Below are positions 7,903 to 15,528 of a DNA stretch of 19,487 nucleotides, one piece after another (the first letter of the stretch is position 1; the number at the start of each line of letters is the position of its first letter). Source of the DNA: an uncultured Anaerovibrio sp. (lineage in GTDB: Bacteria > Bacillota > Negativicutes > Selenomonadales > Selenomonadaceae); the NCBI GenBank assembly GCA_902785445.1, contig CACZYN010000013.1:1-19487 (forward strand). The letters run 5' to 3'. The translations under genes and the position numbers were made by a program. The notes under the pieces are model-generated. The model was not told the origin of the DNA, did no database searches, and was given only the letters and a program-made list of their open reading frames with translations.

Positions 7903-8607
7903 TCACTTATTGGCGTTTTCCTGTTCGCCTTCATTATCTTCCATACGAATATCCTGCCAAAGCTTTCTGGCATCATGGTACAGCTTGTTATCCACCATCT
8001 TTAACTCTTTATCATTAATGAGCCGGCTTAAATAGGAGGCACAATGCTCCCGATCCCCAACTCGATTAAAGAGAGTAGCCAAAAGATACATAACCATGAA
8101 ATCCGTGAGGTTTTCCACTGGATAGCGCTCCGTCATCAATGAGCGCTCATAAAGGTCTATAGCCTTATGGGCCCACACCATTTCTTCATCCTTCATTTCC
8201 ATGAGCCGGTATATCCATGACAACCGCAAGGACAAACCAGCCATGCGGGATAATGGGGCATTAATCGCCTCAGCACAATATATGGCCAACTGATAGGAGG
8301 CCACCGCATCCGGTAATTTCCGTTCCTCAGTAAAGATAAAGTTTACCCGTTTTTCCTTTAAGAAATTCTGCAAAATCGTGCGGTGCCGGTCTGGCAAAGT
8401 GGTCAAAAAATGCTTTTCATCTGCTGCATAGCCACAATGTTCACAGGCCAAAATGGTGTAAAAATACGGGTTGAAATCCCGATAATGGCAGCAATAATCG
8501 TCATCTGTACGCTGTATCATCAGCCGAGATTTAACCTTGACCACCCGGGTTTCTTGCCCACATACTGGGCAGGTCTTTTCCACCACAAAGGTAAACTCAT
8601 TTGCCAT
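7903..8607 (-). CDS. DUF2225-family zinc-ribbon protein with helical repeat tail
   Basis: This cytoplasmic protein has about 234 residues from the chosen start. The N-terminal part has a CPVCGQE knuckle, then RTDDDYCCHYRDFNPYFY and CEHCGYAA, the two Cys pairs and central Asp/Asn-Pro block of DUF2225. The rest (about 95-225) is helical and looks like TPR-type repeats (AVASYQLAIYCAEAI, MVWAHKAIDLYERSL). Family function is unknown. I prefer the ATG at 8607 over the in-frame ATG at 8616: GAGGG touches the first ATG but lies nine bases before the second. The metal-binding cysteines are intact. Confidence 0.83.
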   Translation of the reverse strand: MANEFTFVVEKTCPVCGQETRVVKVKSRLMIQRTDDDYCCHYRDFNPYFYTILACEHCGYAADEKHFLTTLPDRHRTILQNFLKEKRVNFIFTEERKLPDAVASYQLAIYCAEAINAPLSRMAGLSLRLSWIYRLMEMKDEEMVWAHKAIDLYERSLMTERYPVENLTDFMVMYLLATLFNRVGDREHCASYLSRLINDKELKMVDNKLYHDARKLWQDIRMEDNEGEQENANK

Positions 8608-8661
8608 ACTAATCATCCCTCTTTTTTCAACAAAACTCTCTACTCTGTTACATTATCCCGT

Positions 8662-9264
8662 TTATTTAGTTTCTTCCTTCTTGTGTGTCGCCATATACTC
8701 TTCCTGAGACGCCAAAATTTTTGCCTTGACGTTCTCATCCAGCTTACTGTTCACCCGCTCAGCCAACATTAGCTGATGACGCTGTCCATAATCCAATATT
8801 GCGTTATAAAACTTGGCATCCAGGCTCTTAGGTGACAGCTCGGCCAATTTTACTACTTGATTAGGCTTATTTTCCTCAATAGTAGTAAAGGTAGAATCCA
8901 GATAATCAACTTGCTTAATTCTGACGGTATTTTCCTTGATGTTGAATTCCAAATATTCTGCTACACCTGCTAAATCGCCGAAGCCCTCCAAAGATTTGCC
9001 GTTCCAACGACGCTTGGATATTACATCATTTTTCATCAAATCATCGTAGATTTTCAGCACCGGGCAAATGAGTCGGTTGGTATCCACCTGCCCCCGCACA
9101 TCTTTATAAAAACAGATCTGCTCTTTGTTGAAATAGTAATCCGTCCGAGAAGAGGACTGTACCCACTGAAAAATATCAGCAGGAATCTCCTCCACTTGTG
9201 CATGGACTACACCTCCCACCAAGGTGCAAAGCAATATAGCAAATAAAACTAGCATTTTTCTCAT
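8662..9264 (-). CDS. Secreted protein of unknown function
   Basis: This 200-residue protein has a clear signal peptide (MRK, hydrophobic residues 4-20, cleavage after VHA near residue 22). The mature part is polar with paired aromatic residues (FQWVQSSSRTDYYFNKEQICFY) and two cysteines (Cys51 and Cys67) that could form a disulfide. I do not recognise a family. GGGGG lies nine bases before the ATG. It sits 80 bases after metA and 54 bases before the DUF2225 gene on the same strand. A possible internal promoter lies in front of it. The tail is Lys/Glu-rich. Confidence 0.8.
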   Translation of the reverse strand: MRKMLVLFAILLCTLVGGVVHAQVEEIPADIFQWVQSSSRTDYYFNKEQICFYKDVRGQVDTNRLICPVLKIYDDLMKNDVISKRRWNGKSLEGFGDLAGVAEYLEFNIKENTVRIKQVDYLDSTFTTIEENKPNQVVKLAELSPKSLDAKFYNAILDYGQRHQLMLAERVNSKLDENVKAKILASQEEYMATHKKEETK

Positions 9265-9301
9265 AATGATTTTCCCCCAAAATATCAGTCTTCAAAAGTT
9301 C

Positions 9302-9307
9302 ATTATA
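9302..9307 (-). promoter_or_regulatory. Possible internal promoter (-10) before the secreted protein gene
   Basis: On the minus strand a perfect TATAAT lies between metA and the next gene, about 40 bases before its ATG, flanked by AAAGT and ACTTT arms. No good -35 is seen, and just upstream is a GACTTT/AAAGTC hairpin that might attenuate metA readthrough. Confidence 0.3.
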
Positions 9308-9344
9308 GACTTTCATGCTGAAAAACTAATGAAAAAGTCCTACG

Positions 9345-10286
9345 TTAGTCATTGTCATGGGGCCGATACAAAGCATCCAACTCATACGGAGTTTCCTGAT
9401 ATACATAGTAGTTCAGCCAATTGGCAAATAATAGATTGGCTACGGACCGCCATCTAACAATAGGTGACTTGGTCGGGTCATCCCCCGGATAATAATTAAT
9501 CGGTACATTTACATTTGGCATACCGGCTGCCATATCCCGATCATATTCCGCCTTGAGAGACAATGGGTCATATTCGGCATGGCCGGTAATAAAGAACTGA
9601 CGTTTATCTAAATTGGCGATGGCATAAACCCCGGCCTCCTCGTCGGACTCAGCCATAATTGTCAACTCCGGAACCCGTTCTATATCCTTCTTGCGCACCT
9701 CCGTGTGCCGGGAATGGGGCACATAAAACTCATCGTCAAATCCCCGAAACAGGCGCTCATTTTCCACGCACAAATGATGCTTATACACGCCAAAAATTTT
9801 CGGTGCCACATCATACTTCTTTATACCGTAGTGGTAATAAAGACCAGCCTGGGCTCCCCAACAAATATGAAAGGTGGAATAGGCATGGGTTTTACTCCAC
9901 TCCATAATCTCAGACACCTCATCCCAGTATGCCACATCCTCAAAGGGCATCTGTTCCACTGGGGCGCCGGTAATGATAAAACCATCGTATTTCTTATGCC
10001 GTACTTCGGCAAAGGTTCCGTAAAACTCTGTCAAATAATCCGTAGTTGTATGAGTAGGTACATAGGACTCAGTATATATAAAATCTACTTCCACCTGTAG
10101 TGGAGTGTTACCCAGCAAGCGAAGGAGCTGCGTCTCCGTTACTTGCTTAATAGGCATCAAATTCAAAATCAACAGACGCAATGGACGAATATCCTGGCTA
10201 TAAGCTCGATCAGAGTCCATTACGAAAATATTTTCACCCTCCAGAATTTTCGTTGCCGGAAGGTTATTGGGTATCTTAATTGGCAC
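9345..10286 (-). CDS. metA: Homoserine O-acyltransferase, probably acetyl-CoA specific
   Basis: This 313-residue cytoplasmic enzyme activates homoserine for methionine synthesis. The catalytic Cys142 (FHICWGAQAG), His236 and Glu238 (ITGHAEYD) are present, and length is typical. Residue 111 is Glu (TGAPVE). Family work on MetA proteins links Glu111 to acetyl-CoA use and Gly111 (E. coli) to succinyl-CoA, so this is probably a homoserine O-acetyltransferase despite its MetA fold. The start is GTG at 10286, with GAGGTGAT five bases upstream; no nearby in-frame ATG was found. It lies 27 bases after a secreted protein gene. No SAM riboswitch or T-box fits in that gap. Confidence 0.94.
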   Translation of the reverse strand: MPIKIPNNLPATKILEGENIFVMDSDRAYSQDIRPLRLLILNLMPIKQVTETQLLRLLGNTPLQVEVDFIYTESYVPTHTTTDYLTEFYGTFAEVRHKKYDGFIITGAPVEQMPFEDVAYWDEVSEIMEWSKTHAYSTFHICWGAQAGLYYHYGIKKYDVAPKIFGVYKHHLCVENERLFRGFDDEFYVPHSRHTEVRKKDIERVPELTIMAESDEEAGVYAIANLDKRQFFITGHAEYDPLSLKAEYDRDMAAGMPNVNVPINYYPGDDPTKSPIVRWRSVANLLFANWLNYYVYQETPYELDALYRPHDND

Positions 10287-10313
10287 AAAATCACCTCAAG
10301 GAATTAATATAGC

Positions 10314-11192
10314 TTAGCCCTCTGTGTCCAAGCTATATCTTCTTACCCAAGATTCATGATCTCCTTCATAAACCTTGAGCGCTTTCAGAGCCGTTTCACT
10401 ATTTGACTCCTTTTCAATGGCACTATACATACCATCTGTAGTATCAGTAACATCCTTCCACCCGTTTTCCGGCGTCCAGTTAAGTATCCGGATAACCTTT
10501 TCGGTATATTGAGGAATATTTACCGCTTTTTTCTGGAAAACGATGTTTGTTACCTCATCATTGGCATTCTTTTCCTCCTGCCATTCCCAGAATATAATAT
10601 TTTCACCCTTAACCCGCATGGTTGTTGTATCTGCCATACTATAGGTTGTACCACCAGAGGTTGCTGCCTGCCAAAGAGGCAACCAGCGATCACTGGCCTG
10701 ACGGCGCTCATTTTCTCCCAAGCCAAAAACTGTATCCACTATAAAGCAGTAGAAGTCTTCGTCAAACTCCTGAGAATTAATTTCCTTCGGGCGCACTGGA
10801 CTATACTCTTTTTCCCAAATTTTTTCATCATTCTTGTTGAAAAAGGTTTCATTGATATAGGCCAAAGTCCGATTTTGCGGATCAACCTCCACCTCAGCCA
10901 CACTATATACCAAATCATTAGGTTTGATATCATCCAGACCATAGTTGTCCAAGGTCTCCTTGGCACCAGCATAGCTATAATTCGTTTTGGTCCAGGCACT
11001 TATTTGAACCGCCGTGTGTCCAAAGGAGCGGATAACCTGTACCTTGGCCGGAGCATAAAATTTACTGTACTTGTCATCAGAGGAAATCCAATACCATTCG
11101 GCGTTGTTATTGGCAGCAAAGCTGGTATCAAACATCATCAGCAGGCTGCACAGGCAAATCAGAGCTAATACAAATCGACGTACCAATCTCAT
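10314..11192 (-). CDS. Secreted protein of unknown function
   Basis: This protein has about 292 residues with a signal peptide (arginine-rich start, hydrophobic stretch to SFA near residue 27). The mature part opens with EWYWISSDDKYSKFYAP, followed by a repeated-strand pattern and several Trp residues (FWEWQEE, RILNWTPENGW). I recall similar openings in secreted proteins of Negativicutes, but know no function. The start is uncertain: GTG at 11195, ATG at 11192 and TTG at 11186 are in frame. AGGAG is only two bases from the ATG but eight from the TTG, so the TTG is a serious alternative. It is the first gene of the metA run, preceded by an AT-rich region with imperfect direct repeats. Confidence 0.8.
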   Translation of the reverse strand: MRLVRRFVLALICLCSLLMMFDTSFAANNNAEWYWISSDDKYSKFYAPAKVQVIRSFGHTAVQISAWTKTNYSYAGAKETLDNYGLDDIKPNDLVYSVAEVEVDPQNRTLAYINETFFNKNDEKIWEKEYSPVRPKEINSQEFDEDFYCFIVDTVFGLGENERRQASDRWLPLWQAATSGGTTYSMADTTTMRVKGENIIFWEWQEEKNANDEVTNIVFQKKAVNIPQYTEKVIRILNWTPENGWKDVTDTTDGMYSAIEKESNSETALKALKVYEGDHESWVRRYSLDTEG

Positions 11193-11205
11193 CACTCCTA
11201 TATTT

Positions 11206-11267
11206 TCACATTACGTATCAACATTAACATAGAAACAATCCATCACATTATATATTAACATAAAAAC
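11206..11267. repeat. Imperfect tandem direct repeat in the divergent promoter region
   Basis: Two copies of a TCACATTA...AACATA(G/A)AAAC unit lie at 11206-11236 and 11243-11267, the second lacking about six bases. They sit between divergent genes, just upstream of the secreted protein gene. They may be regulator sites or merely AT-rich duplication. Confidence 0.4.
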
Positions 11268-11357
11268 CATAATATTTCATCATATTCAGTGTGCTGACAC
11301 GATGATTTTTGCACAATTATGTGATAGAATTTTCCCATACGCAAAGGAGGATTACAT

Positions 11358-11921
11358 ATGGACTATACAAATTTTCAGGTAGGAGAGAAATTCCCTCTGC
11401 CGATACATAATCAAGGGGATGGTGGCCTGTTCCAGATTGACTCCAACGGTGCCATGTTTATTTTGCAATTGAGTCGCACTGACGTAATCGCGGTGGAGGC
11501 CTTTCGCACCGGGGCCATGGAGCTGGCCCTCTACGAAGAAGACGGAATCGTATTCCTTCTGTACAAAATCGACGGGATATTTAAGGAAGGCTGGGGGGAC
11601 TGCCCCTTGGGAATTCATCTCCTACCACCGGGCTTAAAGCCTTGTATTGCCGATTTGGAAGAACCGGTTATGCATCTTTATCTGGTGGATACCAATTTGC
11701 AAATACTGCTGGCCCAGCGTACTGTCACCCTTGACAAATCCTTCCATGAAATGCTGCAGAAAAAAGTTCAGGAACAACTGGAAAGCAGTCTTAGCCCCGG
11801 TGGTTTTGTGAATACCCTGCAGAAAATATGGAAAAAGCGCACCTCCAAAGCCATGAGCGACCGGGCCCTGGCCAAACAAAAGGTGGAGCTGAATATTCCA
11901 GCCCCACCCGTTATGAACTAA
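11358..11921 (+). CDS. Cytoplasmic protein of unknown function
   Basis: This 187-residue protein has no signal peptide or membrane segment. An exemplary AGGAGG lies just before the ATG. The N-terminal ~115 residues form a beta-rich pattern (NGAMFILQLS, MELALYEEDGIVFLLYKI, VMHLYLVD). The last 70 residues are helical and Lys-rich (KSFHEMLQKKVQEQL) and end in a proline-containing tail (NIPAPPVMN). I do not recognise a family. It is the only plus-strand gene after serC, divergent from the metA run and convergent with the secreted cluster. It may be a lone acquired gene or a stand-alone housekeeping gene of the lineage. Confidence 0.82.
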   Translation: MDYTNFQVGEKFPLPIHNQGDGGLFQIDSNGAMFILQLSRTDVIAVEAFRTGAMELALYEEDGIVFLLYKIDGIFKEGWGDCPLGIHLLPPGLKPCIADLEEPVMHLYLVDTNLQILLAQRTVTLDKSFHEMLQKKVQEQLESSLSPGGFVNTLQKIWKKRTSKAMSDRALAKQKVELNIPAPPVMN

Positions 11922-11943
11922 ATATTAACGCTAAACAATAAAT

Positions 11944-12089
11944 TTAGCCAACAATGTCTCTGTGTGAATGTTCTCTCCGCCAAACATCATGACGATTTTT
12001 CATGTAGTAATCATAAAAATATGTGCCGATATTTCTCTCAGCCGTGCCCATATTATCATAATCGCCACGTAACTTTCCACCATTTTTTT
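11944..12089 (-). pseudogene. Frame-shifted C-terminal extension of the gene at 12056-12427
   Basis: If the run of seven A (plus-strand T at 12083-12089) is read as six, the upstream gene does not stop at 12056 but continues for about 46 more codons to a TAA at 11944. The extension (…DNMGTAERNIGTYFYDYYMKNR…) has ordinary protein composition, fills an otherwise empty gap and has no ribosome site of its own. A sequencing error, a real frameshift mutation or programmed slippage at the A run could each explain it. Confidence 0.45.
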
Positions 12090-12427
12090 ATAATGGCCCA
12101 TATCGCCTTACCCACCTGACCATTCGCGTAAACGCGGTAGTTATCATAGTGCCACTTCTGCGAATTTGGCTCCACAGACTTTACTTTAAGCTCATAACTA
12201 TATCTAGGCACTTCCCAGACACATTCATTAGGCCATCCGCCACGGCACACAGAACACCAGCCCTCTGATTCCTTATACTCTTTGACACTATCCAACACTA
12301 TATAGGCATTATTACCTGATTCATCAATACCAACATAGTAATCATTTCCTGCTTCTGCCACATTGCCTGATTGAATAATCAGTGCACAAATAAGTGTCAT
12401 TACCATTAAAGATATACGTTTAAACAT
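12056..12427 (-). CDS. Small secreted protein of unknown function, possibly frame-shifted
   Basis: This protein has about 123 residues as read. A signal peptide is clear (MFKR, hydrophobic run, cleavage after AEA). The mature part begins NDYYVGIDESGNNAYIVLDS and contains a Cys-rich knot (CSVCRGGWPNEC). I prefer the ATG at 12427 to the in-frame TTG at 12445, because GGAGGAG overlaps the TTG but lies nine bases before the ATG. Near the end it runs through seven A and stops soon after with a Trp-rich tail (KKWWKVTWRL) that looks out of frame. The downstream frame stays open to 11944. It is the last of four exported proteins on this strand, 72 bases after the previous gene. No family recognised. 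Confidence 0.65.
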   Translation of the reverse strand: MFKRISLMVMTLICALIIQSGNVAEAGNDYYVGIDESGNNAYIVLDSVKEYKESEGWCSVCRGGWPNECVWEVPRYSYELKVKSVEPNSQKWHYDNYRVYANGQVGKAIWAIIKKWWKVTWRL

Positions 12428-12499
12428 GTTTCTTTTCTCCTCCAAAACCTTGATAACATTGTTGTTGCCACATTATGGTCATAATCATAAAAATTTTCT

Positions 12500-13216
12500 T
12501 CATAATGAAATCAGTCCTTTCTTTGCTCTTTCTTCTCTAATCTTAGCTCTATACGTTTCTATATTTACGTTGGGGTCTAAAGTGTACCCGTAACGTTCAA
12601 AAACGTCTGTCCATTGCTTTGTTCCAAACATTCTGTAGCACCAATTAGGATTAAAATATGGTTCGCCACCATAGTATAAAATCCATGCCGCTTCGGCAAT
12701 GCTACGCATATTTCTTTCAAATAAGGTTAAATTTGGCTTTTCTGAAATATCCTTGTAATAAAACCAAGTATATTCAGTGGTTGCATAAGAGTTAACATTT
12801 GGTTTGTGATAACTCAATATACAAAAGCTACGCTTCTTTACGTCCTCGTCCCAAAAATAATAGACTACGTTTCTTCGATAACCAACTTCACCAACACAGT
12901 CTGTTACCCATTTTTTTGTATATTCCATATTAATGTCCAAAGCAACCGTGCATTTGTCGTAAATATGTTTACCGTCATAAACGTCTGCGTCGTCGGGACT
13001 AGCTTCCTTAATACATTTAGTTTCACAACATCTTGAGTCGTAGCCACGAGAACCCTCATGTCCTAAATATTGACCAGGTGGTGGTTCAGTTACAGCTATA
13101 CACCAATTTACTTCTCTTGAAACAAATGCACCTTTTTCCAATACTGATTCACGAGCAAATGACGTGGTTGGTATAAGAATAATCAATGCTAAAAGCATAC
13201 TTAGAATTCTTTTCAA
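12500..13216 (-). CDS. Cysteine-rich secreted protein of unknown function
   Basis: This 238-residue protein has a signal peptide (MKRILSML..., cleavage after SFA near residue 21). The mature protein has eight cysteines (39, 63, 64, 68, 89, 107, 132, 193), including a CCETKC cluster. An even number in an exported protein suggests disulfides. Aromatic residues are frequent (VVYYFWDED, YTWFYYKD, NPNWCYRMFG). The start is TTG, with AGGGGGG seven bases upstream, and it overlaps the stop of the preceding gene (TTGA), so translation is coupled. Base composition is AT-rich compared with the neighbouring housekeeping genes. I recognise no family; its close coupling to the TPR-like protein suggests they work together. 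Confidence 0.78.
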   Translation of the reverse strand: MKRILSMLLALIILIPTTSFARESVLEKGAFVSREVNWCIAVTEPPPGQYLGHEGSRGYDSRCCETKCIKEASPDDADVYDGKHIYDKCTVALDINMEYTKKWVTDCVGEVGYRRNVVYYFWDEDVKKRSFCILSYHKPNVNSYATTEYTWFYYKDISEKPNLTLFERNMRSIAEAAWILYYGGEPYFNPNWCYRMFGTKQWTDVFERYGYTLDPNVNIETYRAKIREERAKKGLISL

Positions 13217-14613
13217 GTTATATCCCCCCTATCTGTATTATTCATATAAGATAAATCGTTGAAACAATCTTTGTTTGACTTTTTGTATTTAAGAATCTGA
13301 TTTATAATGCGTTTTCTAATGTCAATATAGACAATATCCGCAGGATGTTGAATTGCTATTAAATAAGCTTTCTTAAAATATTTTTCTGTATCTTCAAAAG
13401 ATAAGAAGTAATTACAACCTTTGAGATAATATGAAAAAGCTTTGTTATTTGTTCGTTCGAGGTTAAATGTACTGATTTTTTTGTGAATTTGTTGGTATTT
13501 TTCTTTCGACGTTGCGTCGTCGAGACTTTGTTTGTAATAGGTATAATAATTTAAAGCTGTTACATTGTCGTAATAACTATGTTCATTCATAGCCACATGT
13601 TTGAAATTGTATACGGCATAATTATCGGTTCGGGCAGGAAAATAAGTAAGTATATATGCTTCGGTATATCTTCCGGCGTCTGCTAAAGCCATTGCCAAAA
13701 TGTTGACTGATGGATAAACATTCTCCAAAGTATATTGTGGAGCACGTTCGTCTCTGAACCCCGATTTCCACGGTACAGGCTTATATTTGCTTGCGAAATT
13801 GTTTAGAATTTCATATCCCGTGGCAATCGCCAAATCATATTGATTGGAGTAATAATATGCCATTTCCTTGGCGTATAATCCGTAAAAATCTGTTGAATTT
13901 ATAGATAGTAACTCATTGGCTACGCCTATCGTATCAGCATTATTCATGTGAGCGTATGACAAACATAGATATTCCCGTGCTCTAAGGCTTAAAACTTTTC
14001 GCTCTTGTGACATATCGTCTGAGGAATGTAGTAAAATTTGCTGACAATACTGTACGCAAGTACCATATTGTTCCTGACGATAAGCTTGTACGGCAAGCTT
14101 ATATAGGTTGCTTATATCGTCGTCTTTTAAAGAAGTCGGATTAATGGATTGTTTCTTGTATTCTTCCGCTTCTTGTCCGTTGATATTGGACAGTTCACGA
14201 TAATATTCTTTCTGAGCAACCTCTTTGGCTTTATCCAAAGCCTTTAGCAACATATCGTCGTCAACGTTTACCACCAAATGACATGTAAGCCCCTCGTTGG
14301 TTGTAGAGAATTCCTTCTTCAAAACCTGTTGTACCGAGGCAGTAGTGGCGATAATTACTTCCGTGTCATAAACCATATTACGGGTCTTTGTGAGCCCCTC
14401 TATAACGACGCCTAACTGCTCAGATGCCTTTATTTGGGCATTTTTGTATGCCAGCTTTTCCTGCACATCATATATAATCTCATTGGAAGGATTGTGCTCT
14501 TTTGCGTATTCAACCGAAATAGGGTCTGAAACAACTTCTATAGTATGTATTTTTGCTATAGCGTTTGGCGAAAAACAAACTATGCATAACAAAACCAAGA
14601 AAAGTCTTTTCAT
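13213..14613 (-). CDS. Exported TPR-like repeat protein with FlgT/LPP20-like N-terminal domain
   Basis: This 466-residue protein has a signal peptide (MKRLFLVLLCIVCF, cleavage after AIA near residue 20). Residues about 50-135 (AYKNAQIKASEQLGVVIEGLTKTRN, then VVNVDDDMLLKAL) resemble the small alpha/beta domain of FlgT/LPP20-like envelope proteins. This is a pattern-based guess. Residues about 170-450 are helical repeats rich in Tyr and Ala (LYKLAVQAYRQEQYGTCVQYC, KYFKKAYLIAIQH), typical of TPR/Sel1-type scaffolds. It starts seven bases after the previous gene and its stop overlaps the next start, so it is central to the operon. Parts sampled are about 35% GC, well below nearby genes. Function is unknown; a periplasmic binding scaffold is plausible. 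Confidence 0.78.
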   Translation of the reverse strand: MKRLFLVLLCIVCFSPNAIAKIHTIEVVSDPISVEYAKEHNPSNEIIYDVQEKLAYKNAQIKASEQLGVVIEGLTKTRNMVYDTEVIIATTASVQQVLKKEFSTTNEGLTCHLVVNVDDDMLLKALDKAKEVAQKEYYRELSNINGQEAEEYKKQSINPTSLKDDDISNLYKLAVQAYRQEQYGTCVQYCQQILLHSSDDMSQERKVLSLRAREYLCLSYAHMNNADTIGVANELLSINSTDFYGLYAKEMAYYYSNQYDLAIATGYEILNNFASKYKPVPWKSGFRDERAPQYTLENVYPSVNILAMALADAGRYTEAYILTYFPARTDNYAVYNFKHVAMNEHSYYDNVTALNYYTYYKQSLDDATSKEKYQQIHKKISTFNLERTNNKAFSYYLKGCNYFLSFEDTEKYFKKAYLIAIQHPADIVYIDIRKRIINQILKYKKSNKDCFNDLSYMNNTDRGDIT

Positions 14614-14620
14614 AAAATAA

Positions 14621-15331
14621 TCAACCTACATTCACTAATTGATAACCAATCCAGTTAGCACTACCATCCCATCTTAAATAAACAGAGCCCACTGTACCAT
14701 AGCCCTTGCCAATAATACGATAGCGCCTGCCGGCATACTTATCGCTCATGCCGTTACCGTAAGCCCTACCTACACCAACGATTTCCAACTGTCCATTAGT
14801 TATCTGTGGCTCAATATCATCATATAAAAGGCCTGCCTGATCCAGGGTTGCCTTAGTGGCGTAAGTCACGTATTGATCACCGTGCTTACCCACCAGCCAC
14901 ATGCCATCACAAGATGAAGTGCCATTGGCTGAGCCCTGATAAGTTTGAATAAGCAGGAATTCTCTGTCGCTGTTTGTAGTAATAGTGTAAGCCTTCACAG
15001 AGCCGTTATTCTGGAGAGGAAACGATATATAATCCTTGCTATTATCAGCGCTAAGCAATTTTATATAGCCACCGCCAATCTTTCTGACGCCACATTCCCT
15101 CTTAAAGTTCAGTGTTGGTACCAGCTTGACTTTCTCCCCGCCAAGGTTAAAGGAGCTGCCATTCAAATCTCCACGGCAATTGTCCACGATACCAGTGTAA
15201 TTATCAATATCCAGTACCTGCTTCATCCCTTTAAAAGCCACATTTGCCTGGCTAGAAGACGGCATAACCAAGGCCGTTACCACCGTCAGCATAAATAACA
15301 TCAGCGTAAAAGCATAAATTTTTGTTCTCAT
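14621..15331 (-). CDS. Secreted protein of unknown function
   Basis: This protein has about 236 residues from the chosen ATG. The signal peptide is MRTKIYAF, a hydrophobic run, then SSQA with cleavage before NVAF. The mature part looks beta-rich, with Cys residues near the start and middle (NCRGDLNG, ECGVRKIGGG, SSCDGMW). It ends in a Gly/Tyr-rich segment (RAYGNGMSDKYAGRRYRIIG, VYLRWDGSANWIGYQL). I prefer the ATG at 15331 to the in-frame ATG at 15361: AAGGGA lies at a normal distance and the signal peptide begins there. It is the first gene after a strong promoter and is seven bases before the TPR-like gene. Its base composition resembles the housekeeping genes, unlike the next two genes. No family recognised. 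Confidence 0.78.
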   Translation of the reverse strand: MRTKIYAFTLMLFMLTVVTALVMPSSSQANVAFKGMKQVLDIDNYTGIVDNCRGDLNGSSFNLGGEKVKLVPTLNFKRECGVRKIGGGYIKLLSADNSKDYISFPLQNNGSVKAYTITTNSDREFLLIQTYQGSANGTSSCDGMWLVGKHGDQYVTYATKATLDQAGLLYDDIEPQITNGQLEIVGVGRAYGNGMSDKYAGRRYRIIGKGYGTVGSVYLRWDGSANWIGYQLVNVG

Positions 15332-15385
15332 AAAACTATCCCTTCTCCTTTTATTTCCCATAGGTTTCCTTTATAATACCATAAA

Positions 15386-15414
15386 ATTATATCATGAATG
15401 TCTCCTCCACACAA
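15386..15414 (-). promoter_or_regulatory. Predicted extended -10 promoter of the secreted-protein cluster
   Basis: On the minus strand TTGTGT (15414-15409), 17 bases, then TATAAT (15391-15386) preceded by TG at the extended -10 position. It lies about 55 bases upstream of the first ATG and probably drives 14621-15331 and the coupled genes that follow. Confidence 0.65.
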
Positions 15415-15528
15415 GACAATAGTCCCCTATGGTTAAATGTGATAACCCTTTATTTTACCTGCTAATCCGGCATAAACGACATTTTGCCAAGCCCCTCCAT
15501 TAGCCTAATCGTCCACCATGGACGTACA

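Noticed and set aside
10287..10313. SAM riboswitch or T-box leader expected before metA
   Set aside because: Only 27 bases separate metA from the upstream gene, too short for either, and no matching stems are seen.
10509..11168. Long plus-strand open frame (219 codons) across the secreted-protein gene
   Set aside because: It lies antisense to a gene with a clear signal peptide and ribosome site, has odd composition and no ribosome site of its own. It is a shadow frame.
11284..11335. Promoter for the plus-strand gene at 11358
   Set aside because: TAGAAT and TTGCAC or CTGACA are present, but the spacings (10 or 25 bases) are wrong, so no promoter could be supported.
11930..11948. GCTAAA-7 bases-TTTAGC hairpin as a terminator between convergent genes
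   Set aside because: The stem is only six AT-rich base pairs and no T run follows on either strand.
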